In this document: positions 33,174-42,932 of the stretch, one piece after another
Layout: every line of letters begins with the position of its first letter
How positions within the stretch are numbered: position 1 is the stretch's first letter
The notes under the pieces: generated by a model
The model's input: only the letters and a program-made list of their open reading frames with translations
Told to the model about the DNA's origin: nothing
Database searches by the model: none
Made by a program: the position numbers and the translations under genes
NCBI RefSeq assembly: GCF_039880525.1
Contig: NZ_CP156989.1
Span: 1,240,001-1,304,000 of the forward strand
Reading direction: 5' to 3'
Source: Agrococcus sp. ProA11
GTDB lineage: Bacteria; Actinomycetota; Actinomycetes; Actinomycetales; Microbacteriaceae
Length of the DNA: 64,000 bases

Positions 33174-33803
33174 ATGTCCACGAAGTCCCGTTCCCGTTCG
33201 AAGGTGCGCCTGTCGCGCGCCCTCGGCGTCGCCCTCACCCCGAAGGCGGCCCGTTACCTCGAGAAGCGTCCCTATGGCCCCGGCCAGCACGGCCGCACCA
33301 AGCGCAAGGCCGACAGCGACTACGCCGTCCGTCTGCGCGAGAAGCAGCGTCTGCGGGCCCAGTACGGGCTCCGCGAGGCGCAGCTGCGCATCGTCTTCAA
33401 CGAGGCTCGCCGCCAGCGCGGCCTGACCGGTGAGAACCTGGTCGAGCTGCTCGAGATGCGTCTCGACGCGCTCGTGCTGCGCGCCGGCTTCGCCCGCACC
33501 ACCTCGCAGGCTCGCCAGCTCGTGGTGCACCGCCACATCATGGTCGACGGCCAGCGCGTCGACCGCCCGTCCTTCCGCGTGAAGGAGGGTCAGACGATCC
33601 ACGTGCACGAGCGCAGCGAGGGCATGGAGCCCTTCCAGGTCGCAGCAGCCGGCGGTCACGCCCAGGTGCTGCCTCCGGTGCCGCCGTACCTCGACGTGCA
33701 GCTCGACCGCCTGCAGGCGCGCCTCGTGCGTCGCCCGAAGCGCGCCGAGGTGCCGGTCGTCGCCGACGTGCAGCTCGTCGTCGAGTACTACGCCGCTCGC
33801 TGA
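33174..33803 (+). CDS. rpsD: 30S ribosomal protein S4
   Basis: A 209-residue primary 16S rRNA-binding protein. YGPGQHGRTKRKADSDYAVRLREKQRLRAQYG, then the S4 domain with RLDALVLRAGFARTTSQARQLVVHRHIMVDGQRVDRPSF. The N-terminal cysteine knuckle found in some S4 proteins is absent, so this is the zinc-free form. A 123-base untranslated leader precedes it, and a hairpin follows. Confidence 0.98.
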   Translation: MSTKSRSRSKVRLSRALGVALTPKAARYLEKRPYGPGQHGRTKRKADSDYAVRLREKQRLRAQYGLREAQLRIVFNEARRQRGLTGENLVELLEMRLDALVLRAGFARTTSQARQLVVHRHIMVDGQRVDRPSFRVKEGQTIHVHERSEGMEPFQVAAAGGHAQVLPPVPPYLDVQLDRLQARLVRRPKRAEVPVVADVQLVVEYYAAR

Positions 33804-33818
33804 TCCCGCGATCGAGGA

Positions 33819-33845
33819 GAGGGGTCGCCCAGGTGGCGGCCCCTC
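33819..33845 (+). terminator. rpsD terminator
   Basis: GAGGGGTCGCC (33819-33829) pairs with GGCGGCCCCTC (33835-33845) with one G-U pair; TTCGTCGTT follows. Confidence 0.75.
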
Positions 33846-33918
33846 TTCGTCGTTACACTTGGGCTTCGCCCCGTTGCCGATCCGGTTCGGGGCAAGCGAC
33901 ACACGAGGGGAACCCGCT

Positions 33919-34098
33919 GTGAAGAAAGTCCTGCTCCTGGCCGTCGGCGTCGTGATCGGCGTCCTTGCCGCTCGTCGCATCGAGGAGACCGAGAAGGGCA
34001 AGGCGTTCCTCGATGGCGTCGACGACCGCTCCCGTGAGTTCACCGATGCCGTCAAGGATGGCTACCAGTCTCGCGACCGCGAGCTGCGAGGCGAGTGA
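33919..34098 (+). CDS. Small membrane-anchored protein
   Basis: A 59-residue protein with one N-terminal hydrophobic helix (KVLLLAVGVVIGVLAAR) and an acidic/basic amphipathic tail (TEKGKAFLDGVDDRSREFTDAV). The GTG start has GAGGGGA upstream. Small proteins of this type occur next to alaS in other actinobacteria as far as I recall. Function unknown. Confidence 0.75.
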   Translation: MKKVLLLAVGVVIGVLAARRIEETEKGKAFLDGVDDRSREFTDAVKDGYQSRDRELRGE

Positions 34099-34110
34099 CA
34101 CCACCCGATT

Positions 34111-34139
34111 CGAACCCGGGCGCGACGCGCCCGGGTTCG
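34111..34139. terminator. Perfect palindrome between small gene and alaS
   Basis: A 14-bp arm CGAACCCGGGCGCG and its exact complement around a single base. It follows the 59-residue gene and lies 35 bases before alaS, so it probably terminates that short transcript. Confidence 0.7.
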
Positions 34140-34173
34140 TCAGGCCCCGATGGGGCTGGAAAGACCTGAGCGA

Positions 34174-36831
34174 ATGCAGACCGCAGAGATCCACCGCCGC
34201 TTCCTGGCCCACTTCGAGCGGCGCGATCACACGATCCTCCCCTCCGCCTCGCTGGTGAGCGACGACCCGGCGATCATGTTCACGATCGCCGGCATGGTGC
34301 CGTTCATCCCGTACCTCTCGGGAAGCGTGCCCGCACCGTGGCCCCGGGTGGCGGACGTGCAGAAGTGCATTCGCACCAACGACATCGAAGAGGTCGGCCG
34401 CACGCCCAGGCACGGCACGTTCTTCCAGATGGCGGGCAACTGGTCGTTCGGCGACTACTTCAAGCGCGAGGCGATCGACTACGCCTGGCAGTTGCTGACG
34501 AACTCCGAGGCCGACGGCGGCTACGGCTTCGACCCGAAGAAGCTGTGGGCGACGGTCTACCTCACCGATGACGAGGCCGAGCGGCTGTGGCTCGAGGTCA
34601 CCGACATCGATGCCGAGCGCATCCAGCGACTGGGCCTCGAGGACAACTACTGGATGACCGGGCAGCCGGGCCCGGCCGGACCCGACTCCGAGATCTTCTA
34701 CGACCTGGGGCCCGAGTACGGGCCCGACGGCGGCCCCGCGACCGGATCGGACCGCTACGTCGAGATCTGGAACCTCGTCTTCATGCAGGACGAGATCGCC
34801 GACGTGCGCTCGAAGACCGAGTTCACGATCGTGCGCGAGCTGCCGAAGAAGAACATCGACACCGGCATGGGCCTCGAGCGGATCGCCTTCTTGAAGCAGG
34901 GCGTGCAGAACATGTACGAGATCGACCAGGTGCGCCCGGTCCTCGATCTCGCGAGCGAGCTCTCCGGCCGCCGCTACGGCGCCGACCACGAGGACGACGT
35001 GCGGATGCGCGTGGTCGCCGACCATGTGCGCTCCTCGCTCATGCTCATGGGCGACGGCGTCACGCCGGGCAACGACGGGCGCGGCTACATCCTGCGCCGC
35101 CTCATGCGCCGCTCGGTGCGAGCGATGCGCCTGCTGGGCGTGCACGAGGCGACCTTCCCCACGCTCTTCCGCGCCAGCTACGACGCGATGTCGCTGGCGT
35201 ACCCGGATCTGCAGGAGACCTTCCCGCGCATCGAGCGCATGGCGATCGCCGAGGAGGAGACGTTCCTGAAGACGCTCGAGTCCGGCTCGACCGTGCTCGA
35301 CCTCGCCATGCAGGACGTGCGCGCGTCCTCCGGGCAGGTGGTGCCCGGCAAGACCGCGTTCCTGCTGCATGACACCTACGGCTTCCCCATCGACCTGACG
35401 ATGGAGATCGCCGAGGAGGCTGGCCTCGAGGTCGACCGCTCGACGTTCGAAACGCTCATGAGCGAGCAGCGCACGCGCGCCAAGGCCGACGCCAAGGCCC
35501 GCCGCCGCCAGCTCGCCGACCTCTCGGTCTACTCCGAGCTGCGTGGCAAGGGCGAGACGGCCTTCCTCGGCTACGACGAGCTGGAGGCCGACGGCGAGGT
35601 CATCGGCATCATCGCCGACGGCGCGACCGTGCCCGCCGCATCCGTCGACCAGGAGGTCGAGGTCATCCTCACCGCCACGCCGCTGTATGCGGAGGCGGGC
35701 GGTCAGGACAGCGACCAGGGCCGCCTGATCGGCAACGGCTTCGAGGCGGAGGTGCTCGACGTGCAGCGCCCGGTGCAGGGCCTCATCAGCCACACGGTGC
35801 GGATCACGAGCGGCGAGATGGTCGTCGGCGACATCGCTCGCGCCGTCGTCGACCCGCGCTACCGGCGCGGCGCCAACACGGCGCACTCGGCCACGCACCT
35901 CGTGCACGCGGCCCTGCGCCAGCTGCTCGGCCCCGATGCCGTGCAGGCCGGCTCCTACAACAAGGCCGGCTACATGCGGCTCGACTTCTCCTGGACCAGC
36001 CCGCTCTCGAGCGACATGCGGCAGGAGCTCGAGGGCATCGCCAACAGCGCGATCCGCGACGACCTGCCGGTGGAGACCCGCGTCATGCCGCTCGACGAGG
36101 CGAAGGCCCTCGGCGCGATGTCGCTGTTCGGCGAGAAGTACGGCTCCACGGTGCGCATGGTCGACATCGGCGGCCCCTGGTCGCGCGAGCTGTGCGGCGG
36201 CACGCACGTCGGCTCGTCGAGCCAGGTCGGGCTCATCTCCATCACGAGCGAGTCGAGCGTCGGCTCGGGTGCGCGCCGCGTCGAGGCGGCGGTGGGCGCG
36301 GATGCCTTCGAGCAGCTGGTCGCCGAGCGCACGCTCGTCAGCGAGCTGACCTCGATGCTGAAGACCCCCAAAGAGCAGCTCCCCGGCCGCATCCAGGAGA
36401 TCGTCGCGTCGCTCAAGACGGCCGAGAAGCGCATCGCCGACTTCGAGTCGAAGCAGCTCGCGGGCCGCGCCAAGCCGATCGCCGACGCGGCCGAGCGGCT
36501 GGGCTCCGTGCGCCTTGCCAGCGTCGACCTCGGCGGAGTCGGGTCGCAGGACGACCTGCGCTCGCTCGCCACGCAGGTGCGCGAGCGGCTCGGTGCCGAG
36601 GCAGCAGTCGTCGCCATCGGCGGCGCCGTCGACGGTCGCCCCGCGATCGTGGTCGCCACGAACCAGGCGGCCAGGGACGCGGGCGTCGCAGCCGGTCCGC
36701 TGGCGAAGGCCGCGGCGACGGTGCTCGGCGGCGGCGGCGGCGGCAAGCCTGACATGGCGCAGGGCGGCGGACAGGACGCGGAGGCGATGCCCGCCGCACT
36801 CGTGGCCGTGCGCGACGGAGTGAGCCGCTGA
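34174..36831 (+). CDS. alaS: Alanine-tRNA ligase
   Basis: An 885-residue class II synthetase. The family start MQTAEIHRRFLAHFERRDH favours 34174 over 34150. Catalytic domain with SLVSDDPAIMFTIAGMVPFI, RHGTFFQMAGNWSFGDYF; editing-domain zinc ligands in HSATHLVHAALRQ and CGGTHVGSS; C-terminal C-Ala domain with the Gly-rich GGGGGGKPDMAQGGG. Confidence 0.97.
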   Translation: MQTAEIHRRFLAHFERRDHTILPSASLVSDDPAIMFTIAGMVPFIPYLSGSVPAPWPRVADVQKCIRTNDIEEVGRTPRHGTFFQMAGNWSFGDYFKREAIDYAWQLLTNSEADGGYGFDPKKLWATVYLTDDEAERLWLEVTDIDAERIQRLGLEDNYWMTGQPGPAGPDSEIFYDLGPEYGPDGGPATGSDRYVEIWNLVFMQDEIADVRSKTEFTIVRELPKKNIDTGMGLERIAFLKQGVQNMYEIDQVRPVLDLASELSGRRYGADHEDDVRMRVVADHVRSSLMLMGDGVTPGNDGRGYILRRLMRRSVRAMRLLGVHEATFPTLFRASYDAMSLAYPDLQETFPRIERMAIAEEETFLKTLESGSTVLDLAMQDVRASSGQVVPGKTAFLLHDTYGFPIDLTMEIAEEAGLEVDRSTFETLMSEQRTRAKADAKARRRQLADLSVYSELRGKGETAFLGYDELEADGEVIGIIADGATVPAASVDQEVEVILTATPLYAEAGGQDSDQGRLIGNGFEAEVLDVQRPVQGLISHTVRITSGEMVVGDIARAVVDPRYRRGANTAHSATHLVHAALRQLLGPDAVQAGSYNKAGYMRLDFSWTSPLSSDMRQELEGIANSAIRDDLPVETRVMPLDEAKALGAMSLFGEKYGSTVRMVDIGGPWSRELCGGTHVGSSSQVGLISITSESSVGSGARRVEAAVGADAFEQLVAERTLVSELTSMLKTPKEQLPGRIQEIVASLKTAEKRIADFESKQLAGRAKPIADAAERLGSVRLASVDLGGVGSQDDLRSLATQVRERLGAEAAVVAIGGAVDGRPAIVVATNQAARDAGVAAGPLAKAAATVLGGGGGGKPDMAQGGGQDAEAMPAALVAVRDGVSR

Positions 36832-36845
36832 CCGCGGCAGGCGCG

Positions 36846-37322
36846 ATGCGACGCGGCGTGCGGATCGGGGTCGACGTGGGCAGGGCCCGCGTGGGCGTCG
36901 CCCGCTGCGACGTGGACGGGCTGCTCGCGACGCCGGTGGAGACGATCCAGCGCGCCACGGTCGAGCCGGTCGCGCGGCTGCGCGAGATCGCGGCGGAGCT
37001 GGGTGCCATCGAGGCGGTGGTCGGTCTGCCGATCTCGCTCTCCGGCGGCGATACGCCGAGCACGCAGGACGCGCGGGAGATGGCCGCGATGCTGGCGGCC
37101 GCGATGCCGGTGCGGCTCGTCGACGAGCGGCTCTCGACCGTGACCGCGTCGGCCGGCATGCGCGCATCCGGCAAGTCATCGCGCCAGCAGCGCGCCACGA
37201 TCGATCAGGCGGCGGCAGTCGTCATCCTGCAGCACGCGCTCGACAGCGAGCGAGCATCCGGACGCACGCCGGGTGCGCTGCTCACCGACAGCGGGCAGGC
37301 CCCGCAGCGAGAAGAGGACTGA
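36846..37322 (+). CDS. ruvX: RuvX/YqgF-family RNase H-fold nuclease
   Basis: A 158-residue protein with RIGVDVGRARVGVA (first catalytic Asp), VVGLPISLSG, and VRLVDERLSTVTA, plus the DQAAAVVILQHAL helix with a late Asp. Members process pre-16S rRNA ends or Holliday junctions. Sits between alaS and mltG as is common. Confidence 0.92.
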   Translation: MRRGVRIGVDVGRARVGVARCDVDGLLATPVETIQRATVEPVARLREIAAELGAIEAVVGLPISLSGGDTPSTQDAREMAAMLAAAMPVRLVDERLSTVTASAGMRASGKSSRQQRATIDQAAAVVILQHALDSERASGRTPGALLTDSGQAPQREED

Positions 37323-37323
37323 C

Positions 37324-38409
37324 ATGGCCGGACGTCGAGCACGCGCGCGCGAGGCGCGCAAGCAGCAGATTCGCAGGCGGATCATCGGCGGCGTGATCGC
37401 GCTGGCCGTGCTGGGTGGTCTCGTCTGGGCGGTGTCCTGGGGCGCCTCCCAGCTCGCTGAGCGCTTCGCGGCCGCGGAGGACTACCCGGGCCCCGGCACG
37501 GGCGAGACCGTCATCCAGATCCAGTCGGGCGAGAACGGCTACGACGTGGCGGCCACGCTGCTGGAGGAGGACGTGATCGCGAGCACCGAGGCGTTCACCG
37601 ACATCCTGGTCGCGGATCCGTCGATCCAGCTGCACCCCGGCGCCTACCGCCTGCAGCAGCAGATGTCGGCGCAGGGCGCGCTCGATGCGATCCTCGACCC
37701 GGCCAACAAGGCCGAGCTGCGCGTCACCGTGCCGGAGGGCTACGTGCTGCGGCAGGTGTTCGAGCGCCTCGAGCGCGATCTGGGCATCCCGCAGGAGGAG
37801 TTCCTGCAGCTCGCCGGCAACTTCTCGCAGTTCGACCTGCCGGAGGATGCGATCTCCCTCGAGGGCTGGCTCTTCCCCGCCACCTACACCTTCGACGACG
37901 GGGTGACGGCAGAGGGCGTGCTGGAGGCGATGATCGCTCGCCAGCATCAGGCGCTCGACCAGCACGGTGTCGCCGAGGAGGATGCGCAGCGCGTGATCAC
38001 CTTCGCGTCGCTCGTGCAGCGCGAGGCGCGCTTCGCCGACGACTTCGGCAAGGTCGCGCGCGTGTTCCAGAACCGTCTCGACATCAACATGCCGATGCAG
38101 TCGGATGCCACCGTCGCCTACGGCACCACGAACCTGCATGTGGTGACGACGACCGCCGAGGAGCGCGCCGACGCCACCAACCCGTACAACACGTATCAGC
38201 ATCCCGGGCTGCCCGTCGGGCCGATCGGTGCGCCGGGGGATCAGGCGATCCAGGCCGTGCTGGAGCCGACCGAGGGGCCGTGGCTGTACTTCGTGACGGT
38301 GAACCCGAACACCGGGGAGACGGTCTTCTCGGAGACCTACGCCGAGCATCAGCAGGCCGTGGCGCAGTTCCAGCAGTTCCTGCGCGACAACCCGGGCTGG
38401 GGCGGCTGA
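37324..38409 (+). CDS. mltG: Endolytic murein transglycosylase MltG
   Basis: A 361-residue YceG-domain protein that cuts nascent glycan strands. Basic cytoplasmic N-terminus, one membrane helix (IIGGVIALAVLGGLVWAV), a LysM-like region (IQIQSGENGYDVAATLLEEDVI), then the catalytic domain with EGWLFPATYTF, the catalytic-Glu segment FASLVQREARFADDF and PYNTYQHPGLPVGPI. Complete. Confidence 0.95.
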   Translation: MAGRRARAREARKQQIRRRIIGGVIALAVLGGLVWAVSWGASQLAERFAAAEDYPGPGTGETVIQIQSGENGYDVAATLLEEDVIASTEAFTDILVADPSIQLHPGAYRLQQQMSAQGALDAILDPANKAELRVTVPEGYVLRQVFERLERDLGIPQEEFLQLAGNFSQFDLPEDAISLEGWLFPATYTFDDGVTAEGVLEAMIARQHQALDQHGVAEEDAQRVITFASLVQREARFADDFGKVARVFQNRLDINMPMQSDATVAYGTTNLHVVTTTAEERADATNPYNTYQHPGLPVGPIGAPGDQAIQAVLEPTEGPWLYFVTVNPNTGETVFSETYAEHQQAVAQFQQFLRDNPGWGG

Positions 38410-38410
38410 G

Positions 38411-39277
38411 TTGTCGCTCGCGGGGGCGGGCGCACGCCGATTGGCCGTGGTGGGCTCGCCCATCGAGCATTCGCTCTCGCCCGCGCTCCACAGCGCCGCC
38501 GCGCGCGCGCTCGGGCTCGACTGGCGCTACGAGCGTCGGCCGGTGTCGGCGGGCGAGCTGAGCGACTTCGTCGACGTGCTCGACGGCGCGTGGCTCGGCC
38601 TGTCGGTCACCGCGCCGCTGAAGGAGGAGGCGCGCGTGCTCTCGGTGCGCGTCGACGATCGCGCGAGGCTCACGGGCGCGGTGAACACGCTGCTGCTGGG
38701 CCGCGAGACGCGCGGCTACAACACCGACGTCGGCGGGATCGTCCGCGCGTTCACGGAGGCCGGGGTCGGTGCGGTCACGAGCGGCGCGATCGTCGGCGCC
38801 GGCGCCACTGCGCTGTCGGCGTTGCTCGCGCTCGCCGAGCTGGGCGCCAGGCGCGTCACCGTCGGCCTGCGCACCGCAGCGCGGGGCGCGCGACTGGAGG
38901 AGCTGGCCGCCGCGCTCGGCGTCGCGATCACGCTGCAGCCGCTCGAGGCGCCGCTGCCCGCTGCGGACGCGGCGGTGTCGACGCTCCCGGCTTCCGCGCC
39001 GAGCCTGCCGAGCTTCGAGGTGCCGCCGATGCGCCTGCTGGACGCGGACTATGCGAGGCCAGAGGGATCTCGCTTCGCGTCCTCGGTGCCGGAGGAGCAG
39101 CGCATCGACGGGCGGGAGATGCTGCTGGGCCAGGCCGTGCTGCAGGTGCGGATCTTCGCGCTCGGCGACGTCGAGGTGCCGCTCCCGGACGAGCCACGGG
39201 TGGTGGCGGCCATGCGCGCGGCGATGCACGACGCGGGGCGCGTCCGGGCGGCATCCGCGCATCTGGAAGAATCGTAG
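38411..39277 (+). CDS. aroE: Shikimate dehydrogenase
   Basis: A 288-residue NADPH enzyme reducing 3-dehydroshikimate. Substrate domain [20 protein letters not shown] and [11 protein letters not shown] (catalytic Lys in the NVTxPxK place; Asn is Ser here), GYNTDVGGI, then the Rossmann domain [20 protein letters not shown] start one base after the mltG stop; the weak start suggests coupling. Confidence 0.9.
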   Translation: MSLAGAGARRLAVVGSPIEHSLSPALHSAAARALGLDWRYERRPVSAGELSDFVDVLDGAWLGLSVTAPLKEEARVLSVRVDDRARLTGAVNTLLLGRETRGYNTDVGGIVRAFTEAGVGAVTSGAIVGAGATALSALLALAELGARRVTVGLRTAARGARLEELAAALGVAITLQPLEAPLPAADAAVSTLPASAPSLPSFEVPPMRLLDADYARPEGSRFASSVPEEQRIDGREMLLGQAVLQVRIFALGDVEVPLPDEPRVVAAMRAAMHDAGRVRAASAHLEES

Positions 39278-39279
39278 GC

Positions 39280-40476
39280 ATGCTGCGCTGGTTGACTGCC
39301 GGGGAATCCCATGGCCCCGAACTGATCGCGATCCTCGAGGGGCTCCCCGCGGGAGTGCCGATCACGGCCGAGCAGATCCAGGCCGACCTGCAGCGGCGCA
39401 AGCTCGGCGCCGGCCGCGGCGCCCGGATGAAGTTCGAGCAGGACGCGCTCTCGATCTCCGGTGGCGTGCGCCACGGCTTGACGCAGGGCGGGCCGATCGC
39501 GCTGCGGGTGGGCAACACCGAGTGGCCCAAGTGGATGGACGTGATGTCCGCCGCACCCCTCGAGAGCGAGCCGACCGGCGCCCGCGCCGCCAAGCTGACC
39601 AGGCCGCGACCGGGCCATGCCGATCTGGTCGGCATGCAGAAGCACGGCTTCGACGAGGCCCGGCCGGTGCTGGAGCGCGCCAGCGCTCGTGAGACCGCCG
39701 CGCGCGTCGCGCTCGGAGCTGTCGCTCGCGCCTTCCTCGCCGAGCTGGGCGTGCGGCTGGTGAGCCACACGCTCTCGATCGGGCCGGTGCGCGTGCCGGA
39801 GGACGCCGAGCTTCCCGTGCCCGACGACGTCGACCGACTGGATGCCGACGAGCTGCGCTGCAACCACCCGGAGACGAGCGTCGCGATGCTCGCCGAGGTC
39901 GAGGATGCTCGCCGCGCTGGCGACACGCTCGGCGGCATCGTCGAGGTGCTCGCCTACGGCCTGCCGCCGGGCATCGGCTCCTACGTGCACTGGGATCGCA
40001 GGCTCGACGGGCGCCTCGCGCAGGCGCTCATGGGCATCCAGGCCATCAAGGGCGTCGAGGTCGGCGACGGCTTCGAGACCACTCGCCGCCGCGGCAGCGC
40101 CGCGCACGACGAGCTGCTCGTCTCAGACGCGGGCGTCCACCGGCCGACCGGCAGGGCGGGCGGCATCGAGGGCGGCATGTCGACCGGCGACGCGCTGCGC
40201 GTGCGCGCTGGCATGAAGCCGATCGCGACGGTGCCGCGCGCGCTGCGCACCATCGACACCGCCACCGGCGAGGCCGCGCAGGCGCACCACCAGCGCAGCG
40301 ACGTGTGCGCGGTGCCGGCTGCCGGCGTGGTCGCCGAGGCGATGGTCGCGCTCGTGCTCGCCGACGCGATGGTCGAGAAGTTCGGCGGCGACTCGGTCGC
40401 CGAGACCCGCAGGAACGTCGACGCCTACCTCGCCGCCATCCCGGAGCAGCTGCGCACGGTGCCGGAGGCGCACTGA
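39280..40476 (+). CDS. aroC: Chorismate synthase
   Basis: A 398-residue FMN-dependent enzyme forming chorismate from [25 protein letters not shown], then [35 protein letters not shown] and [20 protein letters not shown] are family signatures. Begins two bases after aroE. Confidence 0.97.
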   Translation: MLRWLTAGESHGPELIAILEGLPAGVPITAEQIQADLQRRKLGAGRGARMKFEQDALSISGGVRHGLTQGGPIALRVGNTEWPKWMDVMSAAPLESEPTGARAAKLTRPRPGHADLVGMQKHGFDEARPVLERASARETAARVALGAVARAFLAELGVRLVSHTLSIGPVRVPEDAELPVPDDVDRLDADELRCNHPETSVAMLAEVEDARRAGDTLGGIVEVLAYGLPPGIGSYVHWDRRLDGRLAQALMGIQAIKGVEVGDGFETTRRRGSAAHDELLVSDAGVHRPTGRAGGIEGGMSTGDALRVRAGMKPIATVPRALRTIDTATGEAAQAHHQRSDVCAVPAAGVVAEAMVALVLADAMVEKFGGDSVAETRRNVDAYLAAIPEQLRTVPEAH

Positions 40477-40492
40477 TGCGCACTGCGCCGGC

Positions 40493-41035
40493 ATGACCGC
40501 TGACGGCCCGCGCCCCGGCGACGAGGCGAGCGCGACACCTCCGATCGTGCTGATCGGGCCGATGGCCGCGGGCAAGACCTCGATCGGGCGCAAGCTCGCC
40601 TCCCGCATCGGCCGCACCTTCGCCGACACCGACCGCCTGATCGCGCTCGAGCACGGGCCGATCCCCGCGATCTTCGCCGAGCACGGCGAGGCGACGTTCC
40701 GGCGGTGGGAGGCCGAGACGGTGCGGCGGGCGCTCACGCCCGGCACGGTCGTCGCCCTGGGCGGCGGCGCCGTGCTCGACCGGGACACTCGCGCGCTGCT
40801 GCGTGCCCAGACCACCGTGGTGCTCGTCACCGTCGACGAAGCGGCCGCGGAGCGCCGGATCGGCGGCGGCGGACGACCGCTCGTCGCCGACGGCATCGAC
40901 GCCTGGCGCCGCATCGCGGCCCAGCGCGAACCCATCTACCGCGAGCTCGCCGACACCACCGTCGACACCTCCCGCACCCCGTTGGCCAAGCTGGTCGACC
41001 AGCTGGAGGCCTGGCTGGGGGAGCGCGGACTGTGA
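40493..41035 (+). CDS. aroK: Shikimate kinase
   Basis: A 180-residue P-loop kinase: LIGPMAAGKTSIGRKLA, FADTDRLIA (shikimate-binding Asp), GEATFRRWEAE and VVALGGGAVLD. The first 16 residues are a variable extension. Confidence 0.93.
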   Translation: MTADGPRPGDEASATPPIVLIGPMAAGKTSIGRKLASRIGRTFADTDRLIALEHGPIPAIFAEHGEATFRRWEAETVRRALTPGTVVALGGGAVLDRDTRALLRAQTTVVLVTVDEAAAERRIGGGGRPLVADGIDAWRRIAAQREPIYRELADTTVDTSRTPLAKLVDQLEAWLGERGL

Positions 41036-41108
41036 GCCGCTCGACCACCGGATCCGCCGCACACCGCCCGATCCGCCACCGCACGCCGCACGCACAGGGA
41101 GCACGCGC

Positions 41109-42170
41109 ATGACCACGATCCACGTTCCGACCACCGACCCCTACGACGTCCACATCGGCCGCGGCATCCTGGTCGAGCGACTGCAGCAGCAGCTCGAAGG
41201 TGTGGAGCGTCTGCTGGTCGTGCACCAGCCGTCGATGTCGCGCATCGCCGACCACCTGAAGGCGTCACTCGGCATCGAGGTGCTGCTCGCCGAGGTGCCG
41301 GATGCCGAGGAGGCGAAGCGCATCGAGGTCGCGCAGTTCCTGTGGCAGATCATGGGTCAGGCCGATTTCACCAGGACGGATGCGGTGCTAGGCCTCGGCG
41401 GCGGTGCCGTCACCGATCTGGCCGGCTTCGTCGCCGCGACGTGGCTGCGCGGCGTGCGGGTCGTGCAAGTGCCGACGAGCGTGCTCGGCATGGTCGACGC
41501 GGCCGTGGGCGGGAAGACCGGCATCAACACCGAGCAGGGAAAGAACCTCGTCGGCGCGTTCCACCACCCGGCGGCGGTGATCGCCGACCTCGAGCTCGTC
41601 GACTCGCTGCCGCGCAACGAGCTGCTGACCGGCTTCGCCGAGATCGTCAAAGCCGGCTTCATCGCCGACCCGCGCATCCTCGACCTGCTGGAGCACGACC
41701 TCGACGCATCCACCGACCCGACGCAGCCGCAGTTCGCCGAGATCGTGGCGCGCTCGATCGAGGTGAAGGCGCGGGTGGTCGCGAACGACTTCCGCGAGGC
41801 GGGTGAGCGCGAGTTCCTCAACTACGGGCACACGCTCGGCCACGCCATCGAGCACAACGAGCGCTACCGCTGGCGCCACGGCGCCGCGGTGTCGATCGGC
41901 ATGGTGTTCGCGGCAGAGCTCTCGCGCCTCGCCGGCCGGCTGCCGGAGCGCGTCGTGGATCGTCACCGCGAGATCCTCGGCTCGCTGGAGCTGCCGATGA
42001 CCTATCCCGTGGGTCGCTGGCAGACGCTGCTGGCCTCGATGCGCAAGGACAAGAAGACGCGCGGGTCGATGCTGCGCTTCGTCGTGCTCGACGATGTGGC
42101 GAAGCCGCGGATCCTCGAGGGGCCCGACGAGGGGCTGCTGTTCATGGCGTACCAGTCGCTCGCCGACTGA
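41109..42170 (+). CDS. aroB: 3-Dehydroquinate synthase
   Basis: A 353-residue NAD+/metal enzyme. GLGGGAVTDLAGFVAATWLRG, TSVLGMVDAAVGGKTGIN, the metal ligands in LLTGFAEIVKAG, LNYGHTLGHAIEH and YRWRHGAAVSIGM. The 73 bases after aroK hold no gene. Confidence 0.97.
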   Translation: MTTIHVPTTDPYDVHIGRGILVERLQQQLEGVERLLVVHQPSMSRIADHLKASLGIEVLLAEVPDAEEAKRIEVAQFLWQIMGQADFTRTDAVLGLGGGAVTDLAGFVAATWLRGVRVVQVPTSVLGMVDAAVGGKTGINTEQGKNLVGAFHHPAAVIADLELVDSLPRNELLTGFAEIVKAGFIADPRILDLLEHDLDASTDPTQPQFAEIVARSIEVKARVVANDFREAGEREFLNYGHTLGHAIEHNERYRWRHGAAVSIGMVFAAELSRLAGRLPERVVDRHREILGSLELPMTYPVGRWQTLLASMRKDKKTRGSMLRFVVLDDVAKPRILEGPDEGLLFMAYQSLAD

Positions 42171-42191
42171 CCGCCTGCGGTGTCGCTGACC

Positions 42192-42326
42192 GGTCTCGTG
42201 ACGGCGGCGGGCTGCGCCCGCCGCCTCCTCGACCTGCGGGGTCGGTCGGGGAGCGGGCCGCAGAGCCGCGCGTCTGCCTGTAGTCGGTCGGGGAGCGTGC
42301 GGCGAAGCCGCGCGCGTCACGAGACC
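42192..42326. repeat. Dispersed palindromic element, copy 2
   Basis: Bounded by GGTCTCGTG (42192-42200) and CACGAGACC (42318-42326). It contains GGCTGCGCCCGC, CTCCTCGACCTGCGG and two GTCGGTCGGGGAGCG words (42242 and 42284). It lies between aroB and the VOC gene; nothing else is seen in this gap. Confidence 0.8.
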
Positions 42327-42413
42327 GTGACGCGACCCTGGCGCCCAGCGCGCGCATCTGAGACGCTTCAGGCGAGCGCCCGCGCTCGACGGGCGGTGAC
42401 GAGGGAGCGCGTC

Positions 42414-42770
42414 ATGGCGCACGGCGACATCACCCATCTGGAGATCCCGGTCAGCGATCTCGACAAGGCGACAGCCTTCTACCGCGACGTGTTCGGCTGG
42501 CAGATCGCCGAGATGGAGCAGTTCCCCGGCTATCCCATGTGGCAGGCGCCGAACGGCGTCTCCGGCGGCGCGCTCACGCAGCGCGAGGACGGCTTCACGC
42601 AGCCCAGGAACATGGTCGAGGTCGACTCGATCGACGAGGCGCTGGAGAAGGCGACCGCCCAGGGCGCGACGGTCGTCGTCGCGAAGTCCGAGATCACGCC
42701 GACGAGCTGGTGGGCGCTCTTCGCCGATCCGGACGGCAACCACATCGGCGTCTTCGAAGGCGACATGTAG
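42414..42770 (+). CDS. VOC-superfamily (glyoxalase-like) protein
   Basis: A 118-residue protein with one VOC module pair: HLEIPVSDLDKATAFYRDVFGWQI at the N-terminus and SWWALFADPDGNHIGVFEG at the C-terminus. Metal ligands His8 and the late Glu are in place. Dioxygenase, isomerase, resistance or binding roles are all possible. It is flanked on both sides by copies of the same repeat element, splitting aroB from aroQ. Confidence 0.85.
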   Translation: MAHGDITHLEIPVSDLDKATAFYRDVFGWQIAEMEQFPGYPMWQAPNGVSGGALTQREDGFTQPRNMVEVDSIDEALEKATAQGATVVVAKSEITPTSWWALFADPDGNHIGVFEGDM

Positions 42771-42780
42771 CGCGGTTGCG

Positions 42781-42908
42781 GGTCTCGTGACGGCCACGGG
42801 CTGCGCCCGCGGCCTCCTCGACCTGCGGTGGGGCGTCGCTCTCGTCCGCGCGCGTCTGCCTCTCGTCGGTCGAGGAGCGGGCGGCGCAGCCGCGCGCGTC
42901 ACGAGACC
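42781..42908. repeat. Dispersed palindromic element, copy 3
   Basis: GGTCTCGTG (42781-42789) and CACGAGACC (42900-42908) bound GGCTGCGCCCGCGG, CCTCCTCGACCTGCGG, and GTCGGTCGAGGAGCG. Same structure as copy 2, on the other side of the VOC gene. Confidence 0.82.
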
Positions 42909-42932
42909 AGGCGCATGCGGCAGACTGACCGC

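Noticed and set aside
33853-37179. A minus-strand open frame of about 1100 codons opposite alaS and ruvX
   Set aside because: Antisense to complete genes with all motifs; composition typical of shadow frames.
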